Assembly (NCBI GenBank): GCA_905221095.1
Contig: CAJNBV010000001.1
Span: forward strand, 62,001 to 126,000
DNA length: 64,000 bases
From: a bacterium
Lineage (GTDB): Bacteria > Bacillota > Bacilli > Lactobacillales > Streptococcaceae
Direction of reading: 5' to 3'
In this document: in pieces, positions 8,291 through 19,268 of the stretch
How the letters are laid out: the number at the start of each line of letters is the position of its first letter
Position numbering within the stretch: position 1 is the stretch's first letter
Translations under genes and position numbers: made by a program
Notes under the pieces: generated by a model
What the model was told of the DNA's origin: nothing
Database searches by the model: none
What the model saw: the letters and a program-made list of their open reading frames with translations, nothing else

Positions 8291-9730
8291 ATGAATAAAA
8301 GTATGATTCGTTATCTCCTTTCAAAGTTACTTTTGATTGAGGCTGCTCTTCTTCTGGTTCCTGTAGCTGTCGCTATCTATTACCGTGAATCGAGCCAAGT
8401 TTTTACAGCCCTCTTTTCAACCATAGGGATTCTCGTATTGCTGGGCGGTTCAGGGAGTTTGGAAAAACCAAAAAATCAACGGATTTATGCCAAGGAGGGA
8501 ATCTTGATCGTTGCCCTCTGTTGGATCCTATGGTCTTTCTTTGGTGGTCTCCCCTTTGTCTTTGCTGGGCAAATTCCCAGCGTTATTGATGCCTTTTTTG
8601 AAATTAGTTCTGGCTTTACAACCACTGGAGCAACTATTCTGAACGACGTTTCGGTTCTCAGTCGTTCCCTCCTCTTCTGGCGAAGTTTTACCCACTTGAT
8701 TGGAGGGATGGGAGTGCTTGTTTTTGCACTTGCTATTATGGACAATGCCAAAAATAGCCATCTAGAGGTGATGAAGGCTGAGGTTCCTGGCCCTGTTTTT
8801 GGTAAGGTTGTATCCAAGCTCAAAAATACTGCCCAGATTCTCTATCTCCTTTATCTAGCTCTCTTTTCTCTTTTTGTGATTATCTATTATCTAGCTGGTA
8901 TGCCACTATTTGATAGTTTTGTGATCGCTATGGGAACAGCGGGAACTGGGGGCTTCACCGTCTATAATGACGGGATTGCCCACTATGGTAGCTCACTGAT
9001 TACCTATCTAGTTAGTATCGGAGTTTTGGTTTTTGGGGTAAATTTCAATCTCTACTACTACCTCATGCTCCGTCGCGTCAAGGCCTTCTTTGGAGATGAA
9101 GAACTTCGGGCTTACTTGGTCATCGTACTGGTTTCTACAGGCTTGATTAGCCTTAATACCCTCTATCTCTACCCGGGATTTTCAAAGAGCTTTGAAATGG
9201 CCTTCTTCCAAGTTTCCAACATCATTACGACAACTGGTTTTGGTTACGGAGATATTACCAACTGGCCCCTCTTCTCCCAGTTCATCCTTCTCTTCCTTAT
9301 GGGAATCGGTGGCTCTGCTGGTTCAACCGCAGGTGGACTCAAGGTTATTCGAGGCCTCATCCTTTCAAAAATTGCCAAAAACCAGATTTTGTCAATCCTA
9401 TCTCCCCACCGTGTTTTGACTCTTCATGTTAATAAAACGGTGATTGACAAAGATACTCAGCATAAAATTCTCAAGTATTTTGTCATCTATGCTATGATTT
9501 TGCTAGCACTTATCTTTATTGTCAGCTTAGATAGCAATGATTTCCTGGTCGTTACCAGCGCTGTCTTTAGCTGTTTCAATAATATCGGACCTATTCTAGG
9601 AACGACATCTAGTTTCTCAATCTTTAGTCCTATCTCAAAAATTCTCCTCTCCTTTGCAATGATTGCAGGACGATTGGAGATTTACCCAATCCTCCTTCTT
9701 TTTATGAAGAGAACTTGGTCTAAGAGATAA
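8291..9730 (+). CDS. trkH: Trk potassium uptake channel subunit TrkH
   Basis: This 479-residue membrane protein of the Trk/Ktr/HKT superfamily is made of four M1-pore-M2 repeats. Pore-loop signatures are visible: SSGFTTTGATIL (about 98-109), GTAGTGGFTVYN (about 216-227), ITTTGFGYGDIT (about 312-323) and a fourth degenerate one near SCFNNIGPILG (about 427-437). The glycine-rich GIGGSAGSTAGGLKV near residue 338 is also typical. It forms the potassium-conducting pore and acts with TrkA encoded immediately upstream (3-base gap). A terminator follows. Confidence 0.93.
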   Translation: MNKSMIRYLLSKLLLIEAALLLVPVAVAIYYRESSQVFTALFSTIGILVLLGGSGSLEKPKNQRIYAKEGILIVALCWILWSFFGGLPFVFAGQIPSVIDAFFEISSGFTTTGATILNDVSVLSRSLLFWRSFTHLIGGMGVLVFALAIMDNAKNSHLEVMKAEVPGPVFGKVVSKLKNTAQILYLLYLALFSLFVIIYYLAGMPLFDSFVIAMGTAGTGGFTVYNDGIAHYGSSLITYLVSIGVLVFGVNFNLYYYLMLRRVKAFFGDEELRAYLVIVLVSTGLISLNTLYLYPGFSKSFEMAFFQVSNIITTTGFGYGDITNWPLFSQFILLFLMGIGGSAGSTAGGLKVIRGLILSKIAKNQILSILSPHRVLTLHVNKTVIDKDTQHKILKYFVIYAMILLALIFIVSLDSNDFLVVTSAVFSCFNNIGPILGTTSSFSIFSPISKILLSFAMIAGRLEIYPILLLFMKRTWSKR

Positions 9731-9736
9731 AATACA

Positions 9737-9771
9737 ACCACACCTTGTTCCATACAAAGTGTGGTGTTTTT
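9737..9771 (+). terminator. Terminator of trkA-trkH
   Basis: ACCACAC-C-TTGT ... ACAA-A-GTGTGGT (9737-9765) followed by GTTTTTAT. The long stem has only one mismatch. Confidence 0.85.
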
Positions 9772-9848
9772 ATTTCAGACCACCTCCTCAACTCAACCAA
9801 CTCTTTTTAAACAAAGCGAGACACTTCAGAGAATGACTTAAAATATTT

Positions 9849-9963
9849 AATACTCAATGAAAATCAAAGAGCAAACTAGGAAGCTAGCCACAGGTTGCTT
9901 AAAGCACTGCTTTGAGGTTACAAATAAAGCTGACGTGGTTTGAAGAGATTTTCGAAGAGTATA
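9849..9963 (-). repeat. BOX element
   Basis: This copy starts ATACTCAATGAAAATCAAAG and ends TTCGAAGAGTATA, the two ends of the pneumococcal/mitis BOX repeat. It lies between the trkH and pflB terminators in a convergent intergenic space. The boxA-like end (TTCGAAGAG, CTGACGTGGTTTGAAGAG) is at the right, so the element reads on the minus strand. Confidence 0.88.
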
Positions 9964-9968
9964 AGAAC

Positions 9969-9999
9969 CCAAAAACCCTCAGTCGTTTGACCGAGGGTT
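9969..9999 (-). terminator. Terminator of pflB
   Basis: Minus strand AACCCTCGGTC-AAAC-GACTGAGGGTT followed by TTTG. The stem spans 9999-9974 on the plus-strand numbering, 25 bases after the pflB stop codon. Confidence 0.85.
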
Positions 10000-10023
10000 C
10001 CTTTTCATTATTTAAGAACTTGA

Positions 10024-12339
10024 TTAGCTCAATGCATCATCCATTGAAAGAACTTCGTGGAAGACACGTTGTGTCAATTCAGTTTTTTGTTCTGGAGTAA
10101 GGTATTTAGTGTTTACACAGTATCCAGAGATACGTACGATAACGTCTTCTCCTGACATAATCTTTTCGTAAACATCGTTCAAGTCCATAACGTTTAAGTT
10201 AACGTGTTGTCCACCGTTTTCGAAGTAACCATCAAGGATTGTTACCAAGTTATCAACTTGTTCATCACGAGTCTTACCAAGAGCGCGAGGTGAAACTTGA
10301 GTAGTCAATGAGATACCGTCAGCTGCATAACTAAAGTCAAGACTAGAAAGTGAGTTCAAGTTTTGCAACCATCCACCTTTAGCTTTGTTAGATGGGTTAG
10401 CACCTGGTGAGAAGAATTCAAGTTTAGACAAGTTCACAGAACCATCTTCGTTGAGGTATACACCTTTGTGAACTGGTGAGTTACCAGTTTGTTTAGAGTA
10501 AGCAACGTTAGATGTGATTGTCAAAAGTGATACTGTAGCTTCAGCGTCTTTGTAAAGTTTGTGGCTACGTAGACGAGTTGTGTAAGCTTCGATCAACCAT
10601 TCTGCCAATTCGTTTGAACGTGGGTCATCTTCACCCCAACGTGGGTATTCACCGATTGTTTCGTAATCGTAGATATAGCCATTTTCGTCACGGATTGGTT
10701 TAACTGTAGCGTATTTGATAGCTGACAATGTATCAACAGTGTTAGCAAATCCACAGATACCAAATCCCATGTTAGCACGTTGTTTAGTTGGCAAGAAGGC
10801 CATTTGAACAGCTTCGTAGTTGTACTTATCAGTCATGTAGTGGATGATGTTCAAAGCATCTACGTAAGTGTCAGTCAACCAGTCAAGAGATTTTTCAAAG
10901 TTTTCTTTAACTGATTCGAATTCAAGAACTTCGTCACGGATTGGTTCGATGTCAAATACTTTGTAGTCTTTGTGTACATCGTCGTAACCACCGTTCAAAC
11001 CAGTAAGAAGGGCTTTCAATACGTTTACACGCGCACCGAAGTACTGGATGTTGTGGCGTTGTTCTTCGTTTTCTGGGTCAAGTGGTGACACACAGCATGA
11101 GATACAGCTCATTTCACCATATCCGTCTTTAGCCATTGTTGTTACACCTTCATATTGGATAGAAGAGTGTTTGTGGCTCATATGCATACAGTAGCGACGG
11201 AAGTTGTATGGCAATTTATCAGTCCAAAGAACTGTCAAGTTTGGTTCTGGAGAGTTACCGATATTGTCAAGAGTGTTCAAGAAACGGTAGTCCATCTTAG
11301 TAACACGGTGACGACCGTCGTTACCCATACCAGCCATAGAAGTTGTGATGAAGGTTGGGTCACCTGAGTACAATTGGTCATAAGCTTTAGTACGAGCAAA
11401 TTTAACTGTACGAAGTTTCATAACGAAATCATCAACAAACTCTTGGATTTCTGACTCGGTAAATGTACCACGAGCAAGGTCACGTTCTGCAAAGATATCC
11501 AATACGATTGGTACACGTCCTAGAGATGTAGCAGCACCGTTGATAACACGGCAGACAGACATGAAGGCGATGTTAACCCATTGGATTGCTTCTTTAACGT
11601 TCATCGCTGGTTTGCGAACGTCAACTCCGTAAAGGTCACCCAAGCGAACAACTTGTTGCAATGCTTGGTATTGAAGGTTGATTTCTTCACGAAGACGGAT
11701 TGTTTCTTCATCAATTTCTTCGATTGCATTCCAGTCGTTTACTTTTTCTTGCATCAAGTAGTCTGCACCGTAAAGAGCAAGACGTGCGTAAACACCGATG
11801 ATACGTCCGCGTGAGTATGCATCTGGAAGACCAGTTACAGTGTGTGCGTGACGAGCGCGACGAATGTTTGAAGTGTAAGCGCGGAAGATACCGTCGTTAA
11901 CTGTTGTTACGTATTTAGTGAAGATTTCATGAACAGCTGGGTCTGGTTCGTATCCATTTTCTTTCAAAGTAGTTTCAGCCATACGGATACCACCTTTTGG
12001 CATGAAGTTCAATTTGAAGAGTTCGTCATTTTGGATACCAAAGATAACTTCGTTTTCTTTATCGATAAATCCAGCAGGGATATCAGCGATAGATGTTGGA
12101 CGAGTGTCCATTGGGAAACGAGTTTCTTCGTAGTGAGCCTTAGTTTCTTCTACAATTTTTTTGATGTGAAGTGAACGTTCTGTTGGTCCTGCAAGGAAAC
12201 TTTCGTCTCCATCGTAAGGTGTGTAGTTAGCTTGTACGAAGCGTGATACACTTGCTTTTTCTTTCCAATCTACGCCTTTGAAGCCTTCCCAAGCTTTGTC
12301 AAAAATATCTTGTGCTTCAACAACTGTCTTAACAACCAT
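10024..12339 (-). CDS. pflB: Pyruvate formate-lyase
   Basis: This 771-residue glycyl-radical enzyme converts pyruvate and CoA to acetyl-CoA and formate, the branch to mixed-acid fermentation. The catalytic cysteine pair is in [11 protein letters not shown] (about residues 413-423 of the chosen start), and the glycyl-radical motif RISGYCVNT lies near the C-terminus. I chose the ATG at 12337-12339 (start [13 protein letters not shown]) because GAGGAC lies about 8 bases upstream and streptococcal homologues start here; an upstream in-frame ATG at 12375 would add 12 residues without a clear ribosome binding site. The activating enzyme is not in this window. It is a single-gene transcript with its own promoter and terminator. 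Confidence 0.95.
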   Translation of the reverse strand: MVVKTVVEAQDIFDKAWEGFKGVDWKEKASVSRFVQANYTPYDGDESFLAGPTERSLHIKKIVEETKAHYEETRFPMDTRPTSIADIPAGFIDKENEVIFGIQNDELFKLNFMPKGGIRMAETTLKENGYEPDPAVHEIFTKYVTTVNDGIFRAYTSNIRRARHAHTVTGLPDAYSRGRIIGVYARLALYGADYLMQEKVNDWNAIEEIDEETIRLREEINLQYQALQQVVRLGDLYGVDVRKPAMNVKEAIQWVNIAFMSVCRVINGAATSLGRVPIVLDIFAERDLARGTFTESEIQEFVDDFVMKLRTVKFARTKAYDQLYSGDPTFITTSMAGMGNDGRHRVTKMDYRFLNTLDNIGNSPEPNLTVLWTDKLPYNFRRYCMHMSHKHSSIQYEGVTTMAKDGYGEMSCISCCVSPLDPENEEQRHNIQYFGARVNVLKALLTGLNGGYDDVHKDYKVFDIEPIRDEVLEFESVKENFEKSLDWLTDTYVDALNIIHYMTDKYNYEAVQMAFLPTKQRANMGFGICGFANTVDTLSAIKYATVKPIRDENGYIYDYETIGEYPRWGEDDPRSNELAEWLIEAYTTRLRSHKLYKDAEATVSLLTITSNVAYSKQTGNSPVHKGVYLNEDGSVNLSKLEFFSPGANPSNKAKGGWLQNLNSLSSLDFSYAADGISLTTQVSPRALGKTRDEQVDNLVTILDGYFENGGQHVNLNVMDLNDVYEKIMSGEDVIVRISGYCVNTKYLTPEQKTELTQRVFHEVLSMDDALS

Positions 12340-12394
12340 GTTAGTGTCCTCTTTTTTCTTTCTAGTAACATCCATCTGTTACATTCATGAGACA

Positions 12395-12424
12395 AGTATA
12401 CCATACAGTAACCGATTTCAACAA
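12395..12424 (-). promoter_or_regulatory. Probable promoter of pflB
   Basis: Minus strand TTGTTG (12424-12419), 18-base spacer, TATACT (12400-12395). An alternative -35, TTGAAA, would leave only 15 bases. The leader would be about 50 bases long. Confidence 0.5.
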
Positions 12425-12538
12425 GTGATAAATCCCTATTTTTACACTTTCTTTTCTAAAACAGTCTATATTTTATCCCAAACTGTATTATATTTTTGAA
12501 AAAATTAAAGCCTTTTTTCTTTTTTTCAGAAAAAAGGG

Positions 12539-12544
12539 TATAAT
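12539..12544 (+). promoter_or_regulatory. -10 element of the DNA polymerase IV gene
   Basis: TATAAT preceded by GGG, 34 bases before the ATG. The T-rich region at the -35 position has no good TTGACA match. The A/T-tract before it (12503-12535) forms a weak CTTTTTTTC/GAAAAAAG dyad. Confidence 0.45.
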
Positions 12545-12577
12545 AAAAGAAAATAAGCAGTAAAAAGGGGACCAGAC

Positions 12578-13639
12578 ATGTTGATTTTTCCTTTATTAAA
12601 TGATTTGTCAAGAAAAATCATCCATATTGACATGGATGCCTTTTTTGCTGCGGTCGAAATCAGAGATAATCCCAAACTCAGAGGAAAACCTGTCATTATC
12701 GGTAGCGACCCTCGACAAACAGGTGGGCGTGGTGTCGTTTCCACTTGTAGCTATGAGGCGCGAGCTTTTGGTGTCCATTCAGCCATGAGTTCTAAGGAAG
12801 CCTATGAACGTTGTCCCCAGGCCATCTTTATCTCAGGGAATTATGAAAAATACAAGACTGTGGGCCTCCAGATTCGAGCTATCTTTAAGCGTTATACAGA
12901 TTTGATTGAACCCATGAGCATTGACGAAGCCTACTTGGATGTGACGGAAAATAAACTCGGTATCAAGTCAGCAGTCAAAATCGCTCGTCTCATTCAAGAG
13001 GATATCTGGCAGGAACTACACCTAACTGCTTCTGCTGGCGTTTCTTACAACAAATTCTTAGCTAAAATGGCCAGCGATTATCAAAAGCCACATGGTCTAA
13101 CAGTGATTCTACCTGACCAGGCTGAGGATTTCCTCAAACAAATGGATATTTCCAAGTTTCATGGAGTAGGAAAAAAGACGGTGGAAAGACTTCATCAAAT
13201 GGGCGTTTTTACCGGCGCTGATCTACTTGAAATCCCTGAAGTGACTCTAATAGACCGATTTGGCAGACTAGGCTATGATCTTTATCGAAAGGCTCGTGGT
13301 ATTCACAATTCCCCCGTCAAATCCAATCGCATCCGTAAGTCAATCGGGAAGGAGAAAACCTATGGGAAGATTCTCCGTGCCGAGGAAGACATCAAAAAAG
13401 AGCTGACACTCCTATCAAAAAGAGTCGCTCTCAATCTCAGTCAACAAGAAAAAGCTGGAAAAATTGTCATTCTGAAGATCCGCTACGAGGACTTTTCAAC
13501 TCTGACTAAACGAAAAAGTCTGCCTCAAAAAACACAGGATGCTAGTCAGATAAGCCAAATAGCCCTGCAACTCTATGAAGAGTTAGACGAGAAAGAAAGA
13601 GGTGTCCGCCTGCTGGGGATTACCGTGACTGGATTTTAA
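12578..13639 (+). CDS. dinB: DNA polymerase IV (Y-family translesion polymerase)
   Basis: This 353-residue polymerase (called dinP in streptococci) copies past damaged bases and is error-prone. The Y-family motifs are present: [13 protein letters not shown] (about 16-28, first metal-binding aspartates), [13 protein letters not shown] (about 50-62), and SIDEAYLDV (about 109-117, catalytic Asp-Glu). A helix-hairpin-helix appears as [12 protein letters not shown] (about 193-204), followed by the little-finger domain. No beta-clamp QLxLF box is obvious, but the C-terminal [10 protein letters not shown] matches known relatives. The ATG at 12578 follows AAAGGGG. Its stop codon abuts a BOX element. 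Confidence 0.95.
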   Translation: MLIFPLLNDLSRKIIHIDMDAFFAAVEIRDNPKLRGKPVIIGSDPRQTGGRGVVSTCSYEARAFGVHSAMSSKEAYERCPQAIFISGNYEKYKTVGLQIRAIFKRYTDLIEPMSIDEAYLDVTENKLGIKSAVKIARLIQEDIWQELHLTASAGVSYNKFLAKMASDYQKPHGLTVILPDQAEDFLKQMDISKFHGVGKKTVERLHQMGVFTGADLLEIPEVTLIDRFGRLGYDLYRKARGIHNSPVKSNRIRKSIGKEKTYGKILRAEEDIKKELTLLSKRVALNLSQQEKAGKIVILKIRYEDFSTLTKRKSLPQKTQDASQISQIALQLYEELDEKERGVRLLGITVTGF

Positions 13640-13753
13640 TACTCAATGAAAATCAAAGAGCAAACTAGGAAGCTAGCCGCAGGTTGCTCAAAACATCGTT
13701 TTGAGGTTGCAGATAGAGCTGATGCGGTTTGAAGAAATTTTCGAAGAGTATAA
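13638..13753 (-). repeat. BOX element abutting the dinB stop codon
   Basis: This has the same ends as the copy at 9849 (ATACTCAATGAAAATCAAAG ... TTCGAAGAGTATAA). The first bases are immediately adjacent to the TAA at 13637-13639. It lies between dinB and a shared terminator. Confidence 0.88.
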
Positions 13754-13784
13754 AACCTTGAAGAGTTGCCCCTTCAAGGTTTTT
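13752..13784. terminator. Bidirectional terminator between dinB and uppP
   Basis: AAAACCTTGAAG-AGTTGCCC-CTTCAAGGTTTTTCT: an 8-bp perfect stem (13756-13763 with 13772-13779) with A and T tracts on both sides. It can serve both convergent genes. Confidence 0.85.
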
Positions 13785-13785
13785 C

Positions 13786-14631
13786 TTATACAAATAAACG
13801 AACAAAGCTATAAAGTAGCAAGACACTACCGAGCACGATACGGTATTTACCGAAAAGGGTAAAGTCGTGTTTTTTCACATAGCTTGTCAAGAAACGAATA
13901 GCTACCATGCTGACTGCAAAGGCGACTCCCATCGCAACCAAGAGCAAGAACAATTGCCCAAAGCTCAAGAGCTGTCCTGCTTTCACAAATTTGAAAATCT
14001 TTAAGGCACTGGCTCCAAACATAACAGGAATTCCAAGATAGAAGGTAAATTCTGTCACAACCGAACGACTGGTTCCATTCAATAAACCACCGACGATCGT
14101 TGCCCCAGAACGGCTTGTCCCTGGTAAAAGGGCAAGAACTTGGAAGAGTCCGATATAGAAGGCTGTCGTATAAGGAAGTTTGTCCAACTCTGTTACACTT
14201 GGCTCGATAGCACGCGCTTTATTGCGCTTTTCCAAGTAGATAAAGGCAATCCCATAGATAATCAACATGAGAGCAACAGATACCATGTTATGGAAGTGGG
14301 TATCAAACCAATCATCAAATTTAAAGACGGCAAGTAAAGGCAAAGTGGCAACCAAAACCTTCAACCACAGTCTCCAAGTCTTACGAACTTCCTGCTTGTC
14401 CTTAGTCGGTTTGAAAGGATTGAGCTTGTTAAAGTAAATGACCATGACTGCTAAAATCGCACCAAGCTGAATCACGACATTAAACATGGACATAAAGGCT
14501 TCATTTTGATTTTGGTATTGGATAAATTCCTCTGCTAAAATCAAGTGACCTGTACTGGAAATGGGCAACCATTCCGTAATTCCTTCAACAATCCCGAAGA
14601 AGATAGATTTTAAAATTTCAATAAGATACAT
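13786..14631 (-). CDS. uppP: Undecaprenyl-diphosphatase UppP (BacA)
   Basis: This 281-residue integral membrane protein dephosphorylates undecaprenyl pyrophosphate to recycle the lipid carrier of cell wall synthesis; its overproduction confers bacitracin resistance. The two conserved blocks are visible: [20 protein letters not shown] (about 13-32, with the E-x-x-x-E and P-I-S-S-T-G-H motifs) and [10 protein letters not shown] (about 170-179). About eight membrane helices are present. The gene lies 60 bases downstream of the DUF2207 gene on the same strand and probably shares its transcript. Confidence 0.95.
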   Translation of the reverse strand: MYLIEILKSIFFGIVEGITEWLPISSTGHLILAEEFIQYQNQNEAFMSMFNVVIQLGAILAVMVIYFNKLNPFKPTKDKQEVRKTWRLWLKVLVATLPLLAVFKFDDWFDTHFHNMVSVALMLIIYGIAFIYLEKRNKARAIEPSVTELDKLPYTTAFYIGLFQVLALLPGTSRSGATIVGGLLNGTSRSVVTEFTFYLGIPVMFGASALKIFKFVKAGQLLSFGQLFLLLVAMGVAFAVSMVAIRFLTSYVKKHDFTLFGKYRIVLGSVLLLYSFVRLFV

Positions 14632-14691
14632 AGATTACTCCTTTTTCTATCTTCCATTATAGCATACTTTTTCAGTCTGTGACAGCTCTCT

Positions 14692-16584
14692 TTAAAAGGC
14701 ACCGATACTGCCACCGCCGCCTCCACCGGAGAAGCCACCGCCAGAACTTCCACTTCCAGAAGATACGGAATAGGTACTTGCTGTATTTGCGACGCTGGCA
14801 TAATGGCTCATTTGCGCACTTGAATGATAAAACATACTGTGCCAGCCATAAGCTACATAGAGGTTAATGTCTGGATTTTCCACTTGAATATGATGAACCT
14901 TCATCAAATGACTGACCTTATCCGCATAGCCAAATAAGGTCGCATAGACCAAGAGGCGATTCCAGACTACAATACTTTCCAATTCAGCCTGATCCAATCG
15001 TGCAATCTCACGCAACATATTTTCAAAACTGGTCCAGAGATAGTAGACCTCTGCTCCTGCTTCATTCAGAACACCATCACGATTATCTAGTCGAAGCTTC
15101 CAATAGTAGAAAACAGCCAAAACCAAACCTAGAAAACCAAGTATTGGCAAGGGGAGGTAAAGATAGCCATGAACATCCAAACTGTACAAGAACAAACCAA
15201 CTCCAATAAATAAGGGCAAGATAGTGGAAAGTCCCATACCCACCTGCAATGCCTTTTCCCCGCCAGTCAAGGGACGATAATAATCCGGAAGCCCCCAGAA
15301 GGTAACTCGATTTCTCACTCCTTCTTGCATCTCTTTCAATACTTCTTCAAAAGAAGATTTGAGCTGACGCCCCTTTGCTTGAATCCGTTTTTCATCAGAG
15401 ACTTTTGCTCTACGATAAAGACTATCAGATACCTTGTAATCCGCAAACAAATTGGAAAGAGTTTCTTCTTGTTTGCCTGAAAAAACCAGATTTAGACAGT
15501 CTATCTCAAAGCTTGACAAACCATCTTCTCTTACCAGCCTCAAGCCAACTGCATCTCCTTCTGAAATAATAGAAACATTCCCACGGTCTATCACATCTAG
15601 CAAGGTAGCTTGAATAAGTTGATCAAAGGTGAATTTGCCAGCCCCCTTGACTAAGGGACTCACTTCCTCCAAGGAGGTCGAGTAGACAGCCTCTGATAAA
15701 ACCATAGGCTCTAATTCCATTGGTGGCTCATAGAGACGATGATTTTTGGCATATTTGACTGAAGGAGTGGTCTTTCTTCTATAGATAAAATAGAAGTAGA
15801 CGCTCAATAACAAGGAAATGGAAAGTATCAAAGGAAAGACCCAAGTAACGAGTTGCTTACTCTGCTCTTTTTCTCTAACAATCGAGTCTTCTATCTTATT
15901 AAACTCTTCTAAACGATTTCCTTTCAAGCCCTGATCCCTAGCGCTAGCAAAATCAGTTCGAGGCCAGTAGGCATGCAATTCAACTCCACGCTTAGACGGA
16001 AGATCGTTTAAACGAATAGTATAATCAAGGTTACTCTTTTCAACCGTTCCTTCTTTAAAAAGTTTCCCTGTATGGAAAAAGAGTTTTTCAGCCTCCTTTT
16101 CTCCCCTTACATGAAATTCAAATTTTCCAATAGCCCCTGAACTGTCTGTTAAAGGTTGCCAATTTAATTCAGCGATATCTTCATAAAGAAAAAGCAAGTT
16201 CTTTAAATTCCAGACAAGGTCAACTTCAACTGTGTCACCTTCCTGACCTGGATTATAGACTTTGACAGTATAACCATCTGCTTCTTCTGTCACTTCGCTA
16301 GTAACATCTGTCAATTCAGCACCATTTTTCGAGGCCTGAACCTTTGGATGAGGGTCAATGTCAAATCCACTAGGCATCTTGCCAGCACGTCCAAGCCCCA
16401 CGATTTGTCCTTTAAAGTCCTCCTCAAACTGATAAACTATCTTCTGTCTAAATTCTGCCGTATTGTCTGCATGAATATACAAATCCCCTTGATAAGAGTT
16501 TATCTTAAAATCAATGGCAAAAACAGAAAGTGGCAGAAGACAAAACAAGCCTAACACTAGTAAGAAAAAAGTTTTTTTCATCAA
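14692..16584 (-). CDS. DUF2207 membrane protein with glycine-rich tail
   Basis: This 630-residue protein has a signal peptide (MMKKTFFLLVLGLFCLLPLSVFA), a long extracytoplasmic region (about 24-245), and a membrane helix (about 246-268). A cytoplasmic part follows, with two further helices near 460-510. The C-terminus is a low-complexity tail, about residues 610-630, made almost entirely of glycine and serine (SGSGSSGGGFSGGGGGGS). This architecture matches the DUF2207/YciQ-like predicted membrane proteins of firmicutes, whose function is unknown. It sits upstream of uppP, which hints at an envelope role, but that is inference. The start follows GGGGG (GGGGGCTTGTTTG). Confidence 0.8.
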   Translation of the reverse strand: MMKKTFFLLVLGLFCLLPLSVFAIDFKINSYQGDLYIHADNTAEFRQKIVYQFEEDFKGQIVGLGRAGKMPSGFDIDPHPKVQASKNGAELTDVTSEVTEEADGYTVKVYNPGQEGDTVEVDLVWNLKNLLFLYEDIAELNWQPLTDSSGAIGKFEFHVRGEKEAEKLFFHTGKLFKEGTVEKSNLDYTIRLNDLPSKRGVELHAYWPRTDFASARDQGLKGNRLEEFNKIEDSIVREKEQSKQLVTWVFPLILSISLLLSVYFYFIYRRKTTPSVKYAKNHRLYEPPMELEPMVLSEAVYSTSLEEVSPLVKGAGKFTFDQLIQATLLDVIDRGNVSIISEGDAVGLRLVREDGLSSFEIDCLNLVFSGKQEETLSNLFADYKVSDSLYRRAKVSDEKRIQAKGRQLKSSFEEVLKEMQEGVRNRVTFWGLPDYYRPLTGGEKALQVGMGLSTILPLFIGVGLFLYSLDVHGYLYLPLPILGFLGLVLAVFYYWKLRLDNRDGVLNEAGAEVYYLWTSFENMLREIARLDQAELESIVVWNRLLVYATLFGYADKVSHLMKVHHIQVENPDINLYVAYGWHSMFYHSSAQMSHYASVANTASTYSVSSGSGSSGGGFSGGGGGGSIGAF

Positions 16585-16648
16585 ACAAGCCCCCTTTTTA
16601 TCTTTGCTATCATTATATCATTTTTTCTCAAGTAAGGGCTTACCTATA

Positions 16649-16677
16649 TTGAAAAATAGAGTTTTTTTCGATAAAAT
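16649..16677 (+). promoter_or_regulatory. Promoter of the glutamine-type ABC transporter
   Basis: TTGAAA (16649-16654), 17-base spacer, TAAAAT (16672-16677), 42 bases before the ATG. Confidence 0.65.
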
Positions 16678-16719
16678 AGGAGACAGTTATTTTTTAATAG
16701 ATTAGAAATAGGAGAAATC

Positions 16720-18285
16720 ATGAGAAAAATATACTTATCTATTTTCACAAGTCTCTTGCTGATGCTAGGACTTGTCAATGTTGCTCAAGCCGATGAATAT
16801 TTACGCATCGGAATGGAAGCAGCATATGCCCCCTTTAACTGGACTCAGGATGATGACAGCAATGGAGCTGTCAAAATCGATGGAACCAACCAGTACGCCA
16901 ATGGATACGATGTCCAAATTGCCAAGAAAATTGCTAAGGACTTAGGCAAAGAGCCTTTGGTTGTTAAGACCAAGTGGGAAGGTCTAGTCCCTGCCCTTAC
17001 TTCTGGTAAAATTGATATGATTATCGCAGGTATGAGTCCAACTGCCGAACGCAAACAAGAAATTGCCTTTTCAAGCAGTTACTATACTAGCGAACCAGTT
17101 TTGCTTGTCAAAAAAGATTCTACCTACGCAAATGCCAAATCTTTGGATGACTTTAACGGTGCGAAAATCACTTCTCAACAAGGTGTTTACCTTTATGACT
17201 TGATTTCACAAATCTCAGGCGCTAAAAAAGAAACTGCCATGGGAGATTTCGCTCAAATGCGCCAAGCTCTTGAGGCTGGTGTCATTGATGCCTATGTTTC
17301 TGAACGCCCAGAAGCTCTGACTGCCGAAGCTGCTAACTCTAAGTTTAAGATGATTCAAGTAGAACCAGGGTTCAAAACCGGGGAAGAAGATACAGCTATC
17401 GCCATTGGACTTCGTAAAGATGACATTCGGATTAACCAAATCAATGCCAGCATTGAAACCATTTCGAAAGATGACCAAGTTGCCTTGATGGACCGTATGA
17501 TCAAGGAGCAACCTGCCGAAGCTACAACAACTGAAGAGACTAGCAGTAGTTTCTTTAACCAAGTCGCTAAAATTCTTTCTGAAAACTGGCAACAACTTTT
17601 GCGTGGTGCTGGTATCACTCTTTTAATCTCTATCGTCGGAACCATCATAGGTCTCATTATCGGTCTTGCCATTGGTGTTTTCCGTACTGCTCCTCTCTCT
17701 GAAAACAAAGCCATTTACGGCCTACAAAAACTAGTCGGCTGGATCCTCAATATCTACATCGAAATTTTCCGTGGTACACCTATGATTGTTCAATCGATGG
17801 TTATCTACTATGGAACTGCTCAAGCTTTCGGGATCAACCTTGACCGCACACTGGCTGCTATCTTCATCGTTTCAATCAACACTGGTGCCTACATGACTGA
17901 AATCGTTCGTGGTGGTATCCTAGCAGTTGACAAGGGACAATTTGAAGCCGCTACTGCTCTTGGTATGACTCATAACCAAACCATGCGTAAGATTGTCCTA
18001 CCTCAAGTAGTCCGTAACATCCTACCAGCAACTGGTAATGAATTTGTTATCAATATCAAAGATACATCTGTATTGAACGTAATCTCTGTTGTCGAACTTT
18101 ATTTCTCAGGAAATACCGTGGCAACGCAAACTTATCAATACTTCCAGACATTTACAATCATCGCCGTGATTTACTTTGTCCTCACCTTCACCGTAACACG
18201 TATCCTCCGCTTCATCGAACGCCGAATGGACATGGATACCTATACTACAGGTGCTAACCAAATGCAAACGGAGGATTTGAAATAA
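16720..18285 (+). CDS. Amino-acid ABC transporter, fused substrate-binding and permease protein
   Basis: This 521-residue protein joins a signal peptide ([24 protein letters not shown]) and a family-3 periplasmic-type binding domain (about 26-265, with [11 protein letters not shown] near the start and GMSPTAERK near 106) to a HisM/GlnP-type permease domain (about 290-505). The permease domain has the EAA loop [21 protein letters not shown] (about 408-428). Such fusions import glutamine or another polar amino acid in streptococci; the exact substrate is not evident. It overlaps the ATPase gene by one base (TAATG), indicating translational coupling. Confidence 0.9.
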   Translation: MRKIYLSIFTSLLLMLGLVNVAQADEYLRIGMEAAYAPFNWTQDDDSNGAVKIDGTNQYANGYDVQIAKKIAKDLGKEPLVVKTKWEGLVPALTSGKIDMIIAGMSPTAERKQEIAFSSSYYTSEPVLLVKKDSTYANAKSLDDFNGAKITSQQGVYLYDLISQISGAKKETAMGDFAQMRQALEAGVIDAYVSERPEALTAEAANSKFKMIQVEPGFKTGEEDTAIAIGLRKDDIRINQINASIETISKDDQVALMDRMIKEQPAEATTTEETSSSFFNQVAKILSENWQQLLRGAGITLLISIVGTIIGLIIGLAIGVFRTAPLSENKAIYGLQKLVGWILNIYIEIFRGTPMIVQSMVIYYGTAQAFGINLDRTLAAIFIVSINTGAYMTEIVRGGILAVDKGQFEAATALGMTHNQTMRKIVLPQVVRNILPATGNEFVINIKDTSVLNVISVVELYFSGNTVATQTYQYFQTFTIIAVIYFVLTFTVTRILRFIERRMDMDTYTTGANQMQTEDLK

Positions 18286-19025
18286 TGACACAAGCAATCC
18301 TTGAAATTAAACACCTCAAAAAATCCTATGGCCAAAACGAAGTGCTAAAAGACATTTCTCTCACTGTCCACAAGGGAGAAGTCATCTCTATCATCGGAAG
18401 CTCTGGAAGTGGGAAATCGACCTTCCTCCGCTCCATTAACCTTCTTGAAACACCAACTGATGGACAAATCCTTTATCATGGACAAAACGTCCTCGAAAAA
18501 GGCTATGACCTCACGCAATACCGTGAAAAGTTGGGGATGGTGTTCCAATCCTTTAACCTCTTTGAAAATCTTAACGTTCTTGAAAATACAATCGTCGCTC
18601 AGACGACTGTCCTTAAACGCGAACGTGCAGAAGCTGAAAAGATTGCCAAAGAAAACCTTGAAAAGGTCGGTATGGGCGAACGCTACTGGCAAGCGAAACC
18701 TAAACAACTCTCAGGTGGTCAAAAACAACGTGTGGCCATCGCTCGTGCCCTCTCCATGAATCCGGACGCCATTCTCTTTGATGAGCCAACATCAGCTCTC
18801 GATCCAGAAATGGTTGGAGAAGTCCTCAAAATCATGCAGGATTTAGCTCAGGAAGGCTTGACCATGATTGTCGTAACCCATGAAATGGAATTCGCCCGTG
18901 ATGTCTCTCACCGTGTTATCTTTATGGATAAGGGAGTAATTGCTGAGGAAGGCAAACCTGAAGACCTCTTTACCAATCCTAAAGAAGACCGTACAAAAGA
19001 GTTCCTCCAACGCTATCTCAAATAA
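18285..19025 (+). CDS. Amino-acid ABC transporter ATP-binding protein (GlnQ type)
   Basis: This 246-residue ATPase of the polar amino acid uptake family energises the fused permease encoded just upstream. Walker A is GSSGSGKST (about 38-46), the signature is [15 protein letters not shown] (about 143-157), Walker B is [13 protein letters not shown] (about 165-177), and the switch histidine is in VVTHEM (about 203-208). The start codon shares its A with the end of the previous gene. A hairpin terminator and then a BOX element follow. Confidence 0.93.
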   Translation: MTQAILEIKHLKKSYGQNEVLKDISLTVHKGEVISIIGSSGSGKSTFLRSINLLETPTDGQILYHGQNVLEKGYDLTQYREKLGMVFQSFNLFENLNVLENTIVAQTTVLKRERAEAEKIAKENLEKVGMGERYWQAKPKQLSGGQKQRVAIARALSMNPDAILFDEPTSALDPEMVGEVLKIMQDLAQEGLTMIVVTHEMEFARDVSHRVIFMDKGVIAEEGKPEDLFTNPKEDRTKEFLQRYLK

Positions 19026-19029
19026 AAAG

Positions 19030-19058
19030 AAAAGGCTGCATCAACCGTGCAGTCTTTT
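19030..19058 (+). terminator. Terminator of the glutamine-type ABC transporter operon
   Basis: GGCTGCA-TCAACCG-TGCAGTC followed by TTTTTG, directly after the stop codon. Confidence 0.8.
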
Positions 19059-19068
19059 TGCTGTCCTC

Positions 19069-19220
19069 ATACTCTTCGAAAATCTCTTCAAACCACGTCA
19101 GCTTCGCCTTGCCGTAGGTATATGTTACTGACTCTGTCAGTCTTATTTACAACCTCAAAGCAGTGCTTTGAGCAGCCTACAGCTAGCTTCCTAGTTTGCT
19201 CTTTGATTTTCATTGAGTAT
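19069..19220 (+). repeat. BOX element (longest copy here)
   Basis: This copy begins ATACTCTTCGAAAATCTCTT, has CCACGTCAGCTTCGCCTTGC (the canonical boxA core), a longer middle with GTTACTGACTCTGTCAGTC, and ends TTTGATTTTCATTGAGTAT. At 152 bases it is the longest copy in the window. Confidence 0.92.
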
Positions 19221-19268
19221 CAAAATGAAAAGGCAGACCCTATTCAAGAATCCGCCATTATCCAAAGA

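Noticed and set aside
10593..12174. Several open frames of 60-80 codons opposite or within pflB
   Set aside because: They follow the codon pattern of pflB in other frames; no ribosome binding sites and no recognisable products.
14610..14867. Glycine/histidine-rich frames near the end of the DUF2207 gene
   Set aside because: They are alternative readings of the glycine-rich tail codons of that gene.
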